From Stenopsyche tienmushanensis (lineage: Eukaryota; Arthropoda; Insecta; Trichoptera; Stenopsychidae), in NCBI GenBank assembly GCA_008973525.1, contig WACJ01000522.1:310001-374000 (forward strand): a stretch of DNA of 64,000 nucleotides, written 5' to 3'. The position numbers and the translations under genes were made by a program. Position 1 is the stretch's first letter, and every line of letters starts with the position of its first letter. The notes beneath the pieces were generated by a model. The model did not search any database. It was given only the letters and a program-made list of their open reading frames with translations, and had not been told where the DNA came from. Positions 20,645 through 32,580 of this stretch are shown here, piece after piece.

Positions 20645-22085
20645 TATGTTATATTGTATTGTGATTTAAAATAATCTTGTGGTTTATCTGTGTTGGCTCA
20701 TAGCACGGATATTCGCCAGCCACAGGTGATCATTGTGTTTTTTGCGTTATAAAATTGAAATTTGTTCGGAAAAACGGAAAAAGTTTAGCGAGAAGCCCCC
20801 GAGGTTTGGACATCCCGGTGCGATGTTCTTCGGAAAACTTCAGATTGTGTCAAGTTTGCTGAAAATCACAACAACTTGTAAACTTTTTCCCTCACATTCC
20901 GCAAAGTGGAGCAAAGTCAACGTCTCGGATTTTCTAATCTTCCGCGCCGAGACGACGAAACGCCGCAACCATTTCGAATTTTGAATTATGCCGGAGCAAA
21001 GGGAAAATTTGCTGATCCAGGATTCTGCTGGGAAATAACTGGGATGGGGTATGTATGAAATATTGATGGCAACGCAAAATCGCACGTGCACAAAAGCCAC
21101 CATGTTTTGTCACGTCCCGACATTGAATGTCTCGGCTGAATTTACAAACGGAGCACTTTTTGTTGGCAAGAAAAGGAGAGCCGATAGATTGATGCCCTGT
21201 GTATAAGTCATAAAATGCTTGGGTATTTTCGTCAAAGGACCTCGATTATTAACGAATGCAAGACCGCAACTTATTGATCTATCGCCAAGCCCGAAAAGGT
21301 CGACTCAAATTAAAAGGAATAAAAGGATGACACTCCCCCTCCCCCCTCTACCCCACAACTACGTGAGCCAAATATAAAAATTAATAACGCTGTACAAATG
21401 AAAATATAATTTGAAGAGAAAATTTTATTCTTTTCTTCTGTTTTGACGTTTGCTTGGCATCGCAGAAATGTTGATCGCAATTCCACTGCGAGAAAATTAA
21501 AAAACGCCATTTTATTTTTCGGCGAGAAGAAACCTTCGCGGGAATTATCTATGCTATACGGAATAATATTATTAATTAGGTTGAATTAAAAGGAGCACTT
21601 CAAATGTTTCTAGAGCAGCAGTTCCCAAGGCCGAGATGCTTAATTAAAAGACAAAGCCAACTTTGAGCATGGCAATCATTTAAATTTTTATCGCCGCAAA
21701 AAAAAATCTCAACGTCCAACATTTCGAAGCATTCGTGCAAGAATAGATTTATTTCGCTGGATGTGGATACCGGACACATTTAACGAGAAAAAGAGACGAG
21801 TTGATCTCGGAATTAAAGCAGGTAGCCCACCTGTCTTTTTGTATCTGCTCACTGCAATACGTGCTTTAAACTCACAGTTTAATGTTGGATAAAAGACCTT
21901 TTTCGACCATAATAATAAAGCCATACATTAATCCACCTGATTGTAGCTAAAACAATCTCTCTTTATAATATTTTTATTTTAAATTTAACATGTTCTCTAA
22001 TAGAGGCCAAGCAGTGAGATGGAGATGATCGGGTAGAAATACTGTCATCTTAACTTTTATTTTTTATTTGCGAAGAGAGAGGCTA
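20645..22085. other. No recognisable gene
   Basis: Overlapping frames of 66-87 codons on both strands (20733-21103, 21310-21924) show no motif. A pyrimidine-rich CTCCCCCTCCCCCCTCTACC tract lies near 21332. Confidence 0.4.
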
Positions 22086-22089
22086 CATC

Positions 22090-22185
22090 TTTGAGACTGC
22101 GGGAAGGACATCTTCCCGCAATCAACGCTAACCGATGATTCTCCCCCTGCTGCGTATTACCAACAGATATGAAACGATGCACGCA
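22090..22185 (-). mobile_element. LTR-A-related fragment with GC hairpin
   Basis: CTGCGGGAAG/CTTCCCGCA hairpin near 22098-22120, followed (minus-strand order reversed) by CTAACCGATGATTCT and CTGCGTATTACC, diverged from LTR-A. About 90 bp alignable. Confidence 0.5.
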
Positions 22186-22730
22186 GTAGAAGAGATTGAT
22201 ATCGTTATCCTAAATGCAATATGTCCGCAGGAAAACAAATTTAAAAAAAAGTTAACTTGGATCGATTCGAAATATTAATATTTTTTTTCTTCTAAATATA
22301 TTATTTCGCTGATTTTTTCCCCACAGTCTGTATTTGAACCTTAACCATTATAATAAGAGTCCATGATCTAATCAACTGTACCAACCATTGATGAATTGTT
22401 TGACTATTTTTTTAATAGTCAAGTGACTTAAGGGATGAATTTATCCTACCCCTATATCAACCTCTCGATGAAAAGATGAATAGAATTCTGGAAGCCTTAA
22501 ACGATAAAATCAACACTGGAATTACGAAATGGCTTCAATATCGAACAAAATTCAAATAATATATATAATATTGAATGCAAGGTCAGTAAAGTGAATTTAT
22601 CTCAATCCAACCAAGAAGCTCATGTACCTCACACAGTCCATGCAATGTTTTGTTTGCTATTCTACAGATCTAGTTTAAAATTAATAATGTGTAGCGTGGG
22701 TGGAACGTCATTTCCACGCAAAGTGGAAGT
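22185..22730. other. AT-rich sequence without recognisable feature
   Basis: No frame, repeat boundary or RNA gene recognised. Confidence 0.35.
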
Positions 22731-22734
22731 CGTG

Positions 22735-22800
22735 TGAATGATCGGATAGCCTTGAATGCCGGAAGACGTTCTTCCCGCGGCCAGATCTTTCTTACTCGTC
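22735..22800 (+). mobile_element. LTR-A-related fragment
   Basis: GATAGCCTTGAATGCCGGAA through TTCCCGCGGCCAGATCTTTC follows the LTR-A order in plus orientation, with a decayed GC hairpin. Only ~65 bp aligns. Confidence 0.5.
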
Positions 22801-24605
22801 ATTAATACATAATTTATCAAAGACGATCAAATTTACTTTTCGATCTATTAAACAAACTAATTAATTGTGAATAAATCACATTTTCTTGTCCTTCTCCAAA
22901 ATATTTTATATTGTCGGATGTTATAAAGGGCTCCAAGTAAAATACATTTTTCATTTTACATTATTAGAGTTTCTCGACACTTTCAAAGAAACACTTTTCT
23001 GTGCTTTACTACAACTTTCGCTCAATTCAATCCTTCACCTTCAGAACTATTCCCTAGGAAGTTGCTTTTCGTTTCCGGAAGACATTGATGCATTTTGCGA
23101 ATATAATTGTAACTATTAACAGCATGGTATAAATATTTTGTTATTATTCAATAAAGGCCGATTTAGAACACAAAATCAAATGCATACATTGCCTCCTACA
23201 ACTTATAAGCGATGTAGTAAATTTAATGAAATTGGCAACACTTGGTCTGATGGAGCCTGTTTTATTGCTTATTGCGTTAATATAATCAGATCTCGAAGGC
23301 GTTCATTTAATATTGTTAATAACGAAAGCGATCCTAATTCTAAGAAGGGGAAAATCTCAAAGAAAACGACAATCTTATCCCATTATGAGCTCATGAAAAA
23401 TGTATAATTCGAAGAATCTCCATTGCCGAGAGAATATTGGAAACCCATACACTCTCCATATCGTCGGGCATTGAGCCGCCTTAACCATTTAATTTTCTTT
23501 GCCAGCCGGAAAATGAAAAACACTCTTCATTATTTGCCCCCTAAATGATAATCCTTGTAAATTTCGCCCCTCGAATAAGTATCTTTTGTGAAGATAAGTA
23601 TTCACAAACAGATCTCAATTATTAATACCGCTGTCCGTGAATTTTCTATATCGGTTTTGCTATCTTGTTTCAAATTTGGTCTCCCATTATGAGAACATTT
23701 TCCCCGAGGATATTTGCGAAGAAATGAAAGACGGTCGTAACTCTCGAATAAGGATAATTGAAAGCGCCTGATCTCTTGTTGATACTAATTATTTTGTAAA
23801 TTCGATAATTGGAGCAAACAAAAAACATAAATATTCAAAATTGTAGTAGCCTTCATTAGGATATTGATTCGAATTTCGCATGAATAGGATCTCGAATCAA
23901 TTATCTGTGAAACCGGATTGATCTATTGTGGTCGCTGGAACACATTGGGCTTTCGTCTTTTTTTCTTCGTGTTTGTATAGATTGAAACAGGATTTCTGTA
24001 TGAAGACAAAAACGATGGACTGACATTGTTTGACATGCTACCAATGGGGATCGATCTCAAAATGTCCTTCGTTCAAATGTTTTCGATCAATACATGGATT
24101 ATGCTTTGTAGAAAATCTAAAGCCTTCAACGAAATTGCTTTTTAATTGAAATTCAATTCATGGATTATATTTTAAACGATCAGCCTTAACACATTCCAAT
24201 CAAAGAATATTATATCTTATTTAGTTTTCAATGTTGAAACACACGTACATTAATTCAAATCTTGTTATTTTCAAATAAAAATCTAATTTAAAATAAATTA
24301 GAACGGAATTCATATTTGAGTGTAAATTTACACGCATATGAACATGTATGCATGCGTTGTAAACTACAGTTGATATGACCGACCTTGATACAATCTGAAT
24401 ATTAATAGCAATAGATCTAATATATTCCCATGCTTTCATGGAAATGCTCTAAATATAAAAGATGGTACAATATGCCTTATACTCATTTTAATAATGAAAA
24501 TAGTCCAGATATTCGGTTAATAATATGCTACCTTTGAGAATCTTATTTTTTCTATATTTAAGAAATCACAATAACAAACTGAAAATAGTATTAGGAGGAC
24601 CCAAA
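22800..24605. other. No recognisable gene
   Basis: Two consecutive plus-strand frames (77 codons at 22886 and 89 codons at 23138) lack known motifs. Sequence is AT-rich throughout. It could be intron. Confidence 0.35.
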
Positions 24606-24607
24606 AG

Positions 24608-24838
24608 TATGTTTTTCAAATTGTTATATTAACCATTTTCTACCGGTGATGTATTTACTACACATCGACCCTAATAATGGGAATATCGATATGAAATATA
24701 ATAGATACGGGGTTCAGAATTTTTGTATTCCTCCGTGATATAATTACAAATCACATCAAAGTATTATAGTATATAAGTATTCATTTGCGGTGACGGAAAT
24801 AAATAATTTCTCGGGAAATCGGGAATTTTGCGCAATAA
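24608..24838 (+). repeat. Unclassified repeat R, copy 3
   Basis: Aligns with the right half of copy 1 from TTTTTCAAATTGTTATATTA through TACCGGTGATGTATTTACTA to AAATCGGGAATTTTGCG. Both ends of the family are missing here. Confidence 0.7.
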
Positions 24839-24839
24839 A

Positions 24840-25484
24840 TAGTCAGCATTCGATGTATACATTATTGAGCTCATGTTCAATTTGACAAAAATATGCATCA
24901 GGATTTAGTGCATCATCACAAATTCGTGTAATTTACATCCAGAATGTTAGCTATTGGTGATATTAAATCAGAGGATCGCTTATGTAATTAGTTGACCTAT
25001 TACATGAATTTAGCACCGAATTGGACTACAATAAATTTCTAAAATGGACGTTAAATCGCATCAGGATCGATATTGTGCAATAATTCAGTTTCGATACATG
25101 TTGATGAATCACACTGCCTTTGCGGTGTTGGTCGTGTGTATTAACACAATATTGTTCGAATATTGATGTACAATCAAATATTCTAATAATGGCCATATTA
25201 TACATAATATGCGGTTGAAATTTAGCATATCGACTGTGTAAATTATGACTGTTGAATGGGTGATATTTGAATGATAATGACGACTGTTGGGTGATCGGGA
25301 GGTATTGTGTGATTTATGTCTTTTGCGTACTGTAAGATACGAGAGTAGTCGTATCTTGCAGAATATAGATCTAACAAAGAAAGTACAAAAAAAATTGAAA
25401 TTTAATGAAAATCAATGAAAATTATCCCACGCGCATTCAAAAAAAAAACTGATGCCATCACCTTGCCTACAGACGGACTATGTT
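24840..25484. other. AT-rich sequence without recognisable feature
   Basis: No gene or repeat boundary recognised. Confidence 0.35.
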
Positions 25485-25640
25485 CTGCGAACATGTTCGA
25501 ACATCGCGTCCGATCGCGAGGCTCTCATTTGTCGTATCAGCGATCCGAAATATGGACCGGTTGGGCACACAGACTTTGCGGTCACTTTTAAGGCTTTTTA
25601 CGACATTTTCGGTAATTAATACGTATCCGGGGGTCTTCTA
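25485..25640 (-). repeat. Hairpin-core repeat, copy 3 (inverted)
   Basis: On the minus strand it shows AAGTCTGTGTGCCCAACCGG, a decayed hairpin (two mismatches) and TGAGAGCCTCGCGATCGGAC, collinear with the other copies. It is the only copy in this orientation. Confidence 0.6.
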
Positions 25641-25849
25641 TGATTTCTAAAATTACAAAAGTATCAAATCTGGCCTATAGAGAGACTAGACTTCCCCTCA
25701 CCCATAAAAATATAATTTACTTTTATCTAGTTTTAATTTACAATATACATTTAAATATTTAAGCTGGTTAATTGGCTTTAGTTTTCAGTAATTTAGATAA
25801 TTTAGCTAGTTTTAATCCCGTGCTGAGAGCGTAAATAGTAACTCACAAT

Positions 25850-26090
25850 TGAGGATGAGCGATGAACCCATGTTTCATCTATAATTATGAATCAATGCAA
25901 AAGCTCGACTTTATTGCTGTGAAACATCGTCAAACATTTAATTGGAATATCCTCATGGCGTTGTTTTTATTCCATAGCGAGCAAACGCGGCACCCATCTT
26001 ACGCACAGCTCTCTCATATCCAAATTTTCAGTCAATATGCGATGTATAGCACTTTTTCAAATGCTTGCAATGTCAAGTATAGTCGGTCTT
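25850..26090 (-). pseudogene. Mariner M2 transposase fragment
   Basis: The minus strand encodes HRILTENLDMRELCVRWVPR, then stops, then IDETWVHR. These are the end of the DNA-binding domain, the conserved linker and the first catalytic aspartate (DETW) of mariner transposases. The peptide is very close to that of the M2 copy at 42.1-43.5 kb. The two later catalytic residues are absent, and premature stops make it a pseudogene. The 76-codon plus-strand frame here is antisense. Confidence 0.75.
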
Positions 26091-26099
26091 AGATGGCAT

Positions 26100-28760
26100 T
26101 GTTTAAATGATGTGTTCATGGCTGAAGGAAAGTGTTTGTTGAGTTTTAAGTGTATCAAATTTTTTATCGTTTTTTTCTTTATAGTTTGAGCGTTTAGAAA
26201 TCGTGGATGAAAAAGGAAAGGCATCGTTTTTTTGCAGTTTTGAGCAGAAAAACGACGTCGGTCAATCGGAAACACTGGAGATAGATGGCCGCGAAAAGGG
26301 GCTTATGCAGTTGAATGCAAAAAGGTTTTGTTTTGCATGGAATGTTGAAGAGCGTGACTGATCATAACAATGGTAGACCGCAGAGAATTTTTCATGTAAA
26401 AAAAGTGAAAACCCGTCGTTCATTCCGTTGGAGCAGAGCTGTTGTAACATTGCTTGCTACGTGTATATATTGCGTGTACACGATGTGGCTTATTCAATTA
26501 ACTGTGGTGTTGTGAAAATATTTTGCATACGCTTAGAACAACCCTTTCGGTCCGCAGAACAACCGCCCCCTCGAAAAATATTTTTAAATTTCACACAGTA
26601 ATGAAGCATGCCCTCCATAAAAGCTCCGGGGTATACATGTTTGTGATAGTCGATCGAAAGCAGACACGTCTATACCCTATGCAAACTCAATTTGTTGCAG
26701 ATCCATCGCGGTCGTAAATTGAAGACCTGGATCAGCTCGGCCGAATCCATAACAAATATCCTGCTCCTGATATTGCGATGCTATCGAATTTGTGCTGCAA
26801 ACTTACAGCTCAACTCCATCCGAAATTCTATAAAACTTGCCTCGTACACACACACAAATATTATCATTATATAGTTAAGTTTTCATGCTTTAAAGTGGGT
26901 TAAATTTGCATATGTATGAAAGCTTGTAAACACATTTAACATATTAAATTTTCTTCTGAATATATACATATTTAGATACAACCACATACGGCAATACCAG
27001 CAATGCTGAGACCGAAATTCATCGTGTATAACAAAATCAAATGCTCAAAATTCCATATATAAATTAATTCATTGAATTAAATTAAAGGGGGAGTTTGCCA
27101 TTTCAATGACTTTTTTCAAGATTTTTTTTCGCATAGCAAAATTAATTTATTAACTTCAAATTTTTGATACGCAAAAGAATAGATGCTAAAGTAATACAGA
27201 TGATTTTATTAGTTTTATTTTTATGGTAAATCTTGTTGATATGGCCATCTGAAGTTACCCCTGCTTGAATTTGAATGAAGGCAGAATCCCCTCTTAAATA
27301 CATATTTGTTCATAAAATGATCGTTATTATACTTATATAATAAAAAATGTTATATTTTGTTATTTTTATTGAGCATCATTTTGACTTTTTTAAAATAAAA
27401 ATAGCTTCAGAGCATGCATTTTAAATAAAGAAGTTTCCCTGCCGCTCCCTGTATATGCAAAACAATAGATGTAATATTTGTAGGTTTTCGATGGTGGTAT
27501 AAAAAATATCCCATCGTACATCATACGTATCAAAAATTCAATTTAAATAGAATCTACGATCGATTTTGATATTATATTAACCAATCAAAGGCAAATACCA
27601 CTGAAATTAAATTTACTATGTAATTAAATGAACGATATGTCTGAATCCAATATTGGCCCTCTTTGATATTGTGCAGTTGAAGTGCTTTTACTATTCGGTA
27701 AAAGCTTGTAAAATTTATTTTTAAAAAAGCCATAATCTAATCCAATCCTTGGATTTGATTATATTATAAGTCATCGTCCGATATTGGTCGAGATTCGTAT
27801 TTATTTTTGATATTAAAAGCCTCGAAGAAAAGCTATCTATATATAAAATTGATCCAGACAGAGGGTGGGTGAGATGTCTGAAGCTCGTCTCGGGATGGGG
27901 TGACTGTATTTTCATCAGGGTTTTAGAATGCAACCAAGCAAAATTTGTAATAAATGATGTTCAATATGTACGCATATATTTTTCTTGATATTATAAAATG
28001 AAAAAAGCTCATTATAAGATGGAGAACGAACAAACAGACAGACATACGGTCTGACTTATGGTACTTATGTTTAAGCATTGGCATGCATGAAAATGGATCC
28101 ATTTTAAAGACATAAATTAAATAGATTAAGATTTTGTGTTTAATATCATTGCTCGCTCGTTACCATGGATCACATTCCTATCAATTCCGGTCAGTGCGTA
28201 TCATCACTCCTGCATCCCTTATTGGATATCAGAATTCTATAAATTTATTCATCAGTTGAGCTCGATAACTCACCCTTACTGACCGCATGAACACAACAGG
28301 ATCCAAAATAATAAGGGTATTATTTCCAGGTGAATTCGATCCGAATTTAATCGCACGCTTGTATGTATTATATGTACGCGGTACCTATTCGATGTTTATT
28401 AATTCCGGGAAATTCAGGTTGAAATTTCCACAACAATGCAGCTGCATAAATTCTATTGGAGGATGAAAAATGCTCCCCACTTTTGTGAACCTTTTGGGTA
28501 AATAAGCTTCTTATGCTCCGGAGGGTGCTTAAAACCTTGAATGAAAAGATCTGATAACTATGTCATGGAAGAGGCAAATAATAATCGACGTGACAATGAT
28601 AAAATAGGTCAAATATAATGGCTATTCAGATGAAAAATAAGCGCCATAAAGATCATAATACTTTCAAACATCCATATTATATATGCAATAAAGATATTAT
28701 CGTCGTTATAATAATATTTTCTCCAAACGATTACCTTCAATCTGAATATTTGTAGACAAT
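26100..28760. other. No recognisable gene over 2.6 kb
   Basis: Several 60-70-codon frames on both strands between 26057 and 26874 overlap without motifs. The remainder (to 28.7 kb) is AT-rich. It could be intron or intergenic spacer. Confidence 0.4.
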
Positions 28761-28767
28761 AACACAT

Positions 28768-29079
28768 CACTCAATAAGTTCATGGGATTGGCATCACAAT
28801 TGATTAATCCATATGTTTATTAATACGTACCAATACATCAACATTTGTCTAAGATAAAACTCTGTTTGAAGTGGGATATGTGATATGTGTAGTCGATCGC
28901 ACTAAAAGAAAAAAAGCTAAAATAAGAGGGAGTGGACACAAGGTCTGTGTGCTCAACCGGTCCGTCTTTCGGACCGCTGCTACGATGAATAAACTGCCTG
29001 TATCTGTCTTATTGTCAAATTATCCGTTTATATTATTGTATCCATCATTTTATTAGTCACTCTACGAACTTACCGAGTG
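28768..29079 (+). mobile_element. M4 mariner derivative carrying a hairpin-core repeat
   Basis: Begins CACTCAATAAGTTCATGGGA and ends CTACGAACTTACCGAGTG, M4 terminal repeats 312 bp apart. The left part (AACATTTGTCTAAGATAAAA to about 28910) aligns with the M4 copy at 51.47 kb, which there encodes the mariner linker. From about 28915 it becomes hairpin-core repeat copy 4 (perfect stem CGGTCCG/CGGACCG; peptide GHKVCVLNRSVFRTA). The core has therefore been captured inside a mariner-type element. Confidence 0.7.
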
Positions 29080-29084
29080 AGATG

Positions 29085-30240
29085 TTAATTCCAGCCGCAT
29101 ATGATATGTATCAATCGGAATATCGCAACCGAACCCATTATTAGTATTCATATGCCGTTTTTTATTATCGTTTTACACACGTAGTGTTACCGAAACAGTA
29201 ATAGTCATGGTGCATGAACACATGTAAGAATGCAACCGATATTCTAATTTCACGTTGTGTGGTAACCGCACTCTATTGAATTTATAATTGGTGTATGCAA
29301 AAAAAAAAAAAACTATGCACTGTGCCACTGTATTGCGAAAGCTCCGCACAATGCATTTTGTTTTGCGCGATGCACAAAATAAATTTATTGTTCTCGTTTA
29401 ATTTGATCGGACGTAAGCCGAGCGAATCGCGAAAAATAATTACTGCGTTTTGATCAGTTTTTGTCGATCACGAAATACAATTATTTGCGTAATAACCCTT
29501 TTTTTCAAAATATTTTCGATCACTCTATTATGGGGGTTTTGAGCTTTAAAAAAATATATTTGAGATGTATGGCTATATGTATGGCTAAGGGTGTATGTGA
29601 CTCCGCATAATCAAAAGTCTCTTGTAAGGTGCGCTGTGATAGATATGTCGAACAAGCTTTCGACAGGGTTGTCGGCACAAATTCGAAATTGCAAAATTTT
29701 AATAATATTTCTAAGAATATTACAAAGCTTGATTCATATTTATAATTAAAAATATTTACTGGGTATAATAGTTTTAACCAGGGGGACTTATTCAAAATGA
29801 AGGATGTCAACATATTCATTGGATATGCAAATTTTCTTTTATATGATATTGTATAAAGAACAAACAAACAAATAGACAGACATACATTAGATTTAAGATA
29901 TATTTAAACAAACATTTAAGTTCATTTATTATATTAATATAGTGACTTTACTTTACTCTTCTGTGAATAAATCCCATTTAACATTGTGATTTATAAACAT
30001 TTCGATTAAAAATACAGACGATTTTAATTATTTTTAAATTAAAATTCATCGAGATTTTTTTACGCTAAGTATTCAATTACCGCGTAAATATATCTGCGCA
30101 CGTTTCTACATCATCAAATACATCAGATTAATATAGATTACTGGATGAATTTTAGAATTTGCTGCAATTTCAAATGAATGGGCCTCAAATTAATATGATT
30201 TTGTGTGTGAAATATGTATATATCCCATGCTGTATTTGAT
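29085..30240. other. No recognisable gene
   Basis: A 115-codon minus-strand frame (29520-29867) has no recognisable domain. A 12-base A tract lies near 29300. No repeat boundary was seen. Confidence 0.4.
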
Positions 30241-30242
30241 AA

Positions 30243-30350
30243 TATGAGGGTCATCTGGGAAGTAAGGTTACATGGACTTCTGATGCCGGGGGATTTTTTT
30301 TTTTTTTGAAGTTGGCACACCTGGTATGTAGGGGGAATTCTAATGGTTAT
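30243..30350 (+). mobile_element. Mariner M1, isolated left end
   Basis: GAGGGTCATCTGGGAAGTAA at 30246 is an M1 terminal repeat preceded by TAT. Further on, TTGGCACACCTGGTATGTAG is the M1 5' untranslated region seen also near 46750. The element stops there, about 100 bp in, with no transposase. Confidence 0.65.
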
Positions 30351-30417
30351 GTAGCATGAACGATTTAAAATCCCCACGCAATAGTGCTGTTAGTCTGAGC
30401 AGATTTAATTCTCCAGA

Positions 30418-30971
30418 TTAACCGTTTCATGAGTACTCACGGAAATATCCGTTTTGACCTTCACTATTCAGAAAGGGCACTCTTGTGCATTGAAGCTCCG
30501 AGGCGGACAGAGACAGAGAGAACTTAGTGCAGTTCGGGAGTCTGAGACGAATAGCTTCTTCATATGCATCGCTTGATTGTATAGATCGTTAAGGCCAAAT
30601 TTATCGACTTATAATTATTTCGATTTCAAGTGTGTTATTTGTTTACGCAAAGAAACGACCGAATATTGTGTGTTATCGAGAGTGTTTGTTTATTTAACTG
30701 CTTGCCGTTCTTCGCTGCGTGTTGAATGAGTCTTTGTTCAATTATCATTTCCTTCTAAAGGAGGAGCAAATGAATCGATTTTTTGTGCATTGTTTATGTA
30801 AAGAAATTACGCGATCTTGTATGTTATCAAATGCTTATTTATAATTGACTCTGCCTCGAATTGAAGATTGTCTTACGCTGATTAGGAGCTGACAGAAAGT
30901 AATCGGCGTAAAGCGATTATGACATCAACGACTTCATCGATTTTAAATTTGCTCACTAACGAAAAGGTTAA
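30418..30971 (+). mobile_element. TTAA-type MITE, family P, full-length copy
   Basis: From TTAACCGTTTCATGAGTACT to AACGAAAAGG and TTAA at 30968-30971 (554 bp). It shares GCACTCTTGTGCATTGAAGC, TTTACGCAAAGAAACGACCG and AGCGATTATGACATCAACGA with the other copies. The following TAATAGCGACATC is the LTR-A start, so this MITE appears to be inserted at the TTAA within the first bases of an LTR-A. Confidence 0.65.
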
Positions 30972-31370
30972 TAGCGACATCTTCTGTCTCTCTTCAGGTT
31001 CAATGTGTTATTTTAACAGCGCTATCTCTTGTGGCCCTGCAGAGACATTGCACCTGCATACCGACCGATCGCGTTCTGTGCGTGCAACATTGGTGGTGGG
31101 AGAGTGACGCGCAGGAGGCGGGAGTCAATAGAGTCGTCGGGTAGCTTTGAATGCGGGAGATCGTCCTTCCTGCGGCCAGATCTTTCTCTCTCGTGTGGAA
31201 TAAATATTTATTTAGAGAAGAGAGTCTTTCTATTCGACGCCCGTCTATTCCCATCCAGCAACATTACGGCTCGATAGAAGAATGGACCCGTGCCCTAGCA
31301 CGGCCATCCCAACGAGGACGTGGGAGCGAGGAACCGCCCGGAGACTCTGCCCCCGCCTCAGCGTTATAAT
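30968..31370 (+). mobile_element. LTR-A, longest copy (solo or truncated element)
   Basis: About 400 bp from AATAGCGACATCTTC to CCTCAGCGTTATA. It contains the GC hairpin near 31150, a polyadenylation signal (GGAATAAATATTTATTTAG near 31198), and the CGACGCCCGTCTATTCCC and GGGAGCGAGGAACCGCCC blocks. No primer site or internal coding follows; the sequence passes directly into a mariner leader, so the retroelement body is lost. The 126-codon frame at 31282-31662 fuses this LTR to the mariner and is not a gene. Confidence 0.7.
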
Positions 31371-31375
31371 TAGTT

Positions 31376-31690
31376 TGTTTGGTCTAGCGTGTTTGTCAGC
31401 CATTTTGCTCAGTCACATTAAATACTTCCGATGGATTGGTCATCGCTCGCTCTCCCCACCTCCCAACCATGTGACGTTTGATGATCTTTATGAAGAATTT
31501 CCTGACATTTCTCAAAGTCTCCTTGATAATATTATGTCGAAAAAACTTGTTTACGCGAAGTTGTGTGTGAGATGGGTGCCCAGAATGCTCACACCGAAGC
31601 ACTATCATAATCACGTGATCATTTTGCACAGAAGAGAGAAACTTTTCTGGATTCTATCATGATGGCATGAGATGTGAGTATGTCACTACA
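31376..31690 (+). pseudogene. Mariner M1 transposase fragment
   Basis: From TTTGTCAGCCATTTTGCTCA onward. The plus frame encodes DISQSLLDNIMSKKLVYAKL and then CVRWVPRMLT, the end of the HTH domain and the conserved WVPRMLT linker of mariner transposases, followed by a FWILS segment just before the first catalytic position. The 3' half with the catalytic triad is gone. There are no terminal repeats. Confidence 0.75.
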
Positions 31691-31711
31691 CCTCACAATC
31701 CATTTTTTTCC

Positions 31712-31870
31712 ATTTGTTAACGGAAATTGTCAGCTAAAATATGAAGCTGTGCTTGTATAATATATAATAAAATAGGCGCGCTAATGGTTTAGCGGTTGCT
31801 TCGTGCTATAGACACACACATACAGTAGAGGCGATGCGGCGCATGCGCCCCTCTATGATGTATACAACTG
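31712..31870 (+). repeat. tRNA-related SINE candidate, best copy
   Basis: TGGTTTAGCGG at 31785-31795 fits the polymerase III A-box consensus at the right place for a tRNA-like head (GGCGCGCTAATGGTTTAGCG). It is followed by ACACACACATACAGTAGAGG and a GCGGCGCATGCGCC palindrome. I see no clear B-box. Copies at 3.5, 33.2 (inverted) and 38.9 kb show that it has been mobile. Confidence 0.5.
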
Positions 31871-32345
31871 CTGCTTTAAATTTCACTTTTCGTGACGTTC
31901 AGGCCAATTCCGCCCTACCGCACCCATAGAAGCTTCATTTAAAAAATCAAATTAGCCCCAATTATGACGTTAAATACAATATCTGGCTGATCCTTGAAAT
32001 ATTAATACAAATCATCCTTCCGTAGATTATTTGGCCATCCCTAGGCTCTTATGCAGCAGCCTCTGCACTAATAATGATTCATCCAGTCCGGATCATATTA
32101 CGCTGAGATTAAATTTTCGATGCTTTGCTGTGGTAACACTCTTTTAATTAATGTAGATTAAAATCACATGAAACCAATCCAATTTTGTTGTGGCGTCAAA
32201 ATATCGCGTTCGTTCAGCGTGTTTGAATTACACGTGTAATTATGATGCGGAACTTTATACGTTTGCGATGGTATCAACGGATTAATGTCGATCAATGCGA
32301 ATGTAGCCATGTTTTTAAGGGATGATCTTAATTGGATTCGTTTTT
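31870..32345. other. No recognisable gene
   Basis: AT-rich sequence between the SINE candidate and a LINE fragment. Nothing recognised. Confidence 0.35.
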
Positions 32346-32349
32346 TTAT

Positions 32350-32580
32350 ATATCCTTGTACATGTTTCCTTCCTGCTGGATTGTTTTTAAGTGTCGTAAT
32401 TGAGACTTCTCCATGTTGAATCTCAAGGGAGATGTATTGAGTTTCTCCCTTATGTCGGAGCTTCGGATTTTGTCCATTAGTTTTACGCCCTTCGTTCCTT
32501 TGAGATATCACATATCAGCTGCTTCTATTTTTGCTCTGACCTTCCATGTCAAGATCCGTTCTGCGTTTATTCATTTTTTT
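32350..32580 (-). pseudogene. LINE ORF2 C-terminal fragment
   Basis: The minus strand, across small frame breaks, encodes RAKIEAADM, YLKGTKGVKLMDKIRSSDIR and EKLNTSPLRFNMEKSQLRH. This is the IQAAEMRFLR...RIRNEDIRE...IEKSQLRWFGHV module that follows the reverse transcriptase in many invertebrate non-LTR retrotransposons. The canonical WFGH is lost after SQLRH. The 115-codon frame at 32164-32511 overlaps this but is mostly the wrong frame. It is a pseudogene, 5'-truncated. Confidence 0.6.

Noticed and set aside
31282..31662. 126-codon frame on the plus strand
   Set aside because: It is a chance fusion of LTR-A sequence with an M1 mariner fragment. Only the part after about 31376 has protein similarity.
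31785..31795. Functional tRNA gene at the A-box-like sequence
   Set aside because: No B-box, acceptor stem or anticodon arm could be drawn; the sequence is repeated and fits a SINE better.
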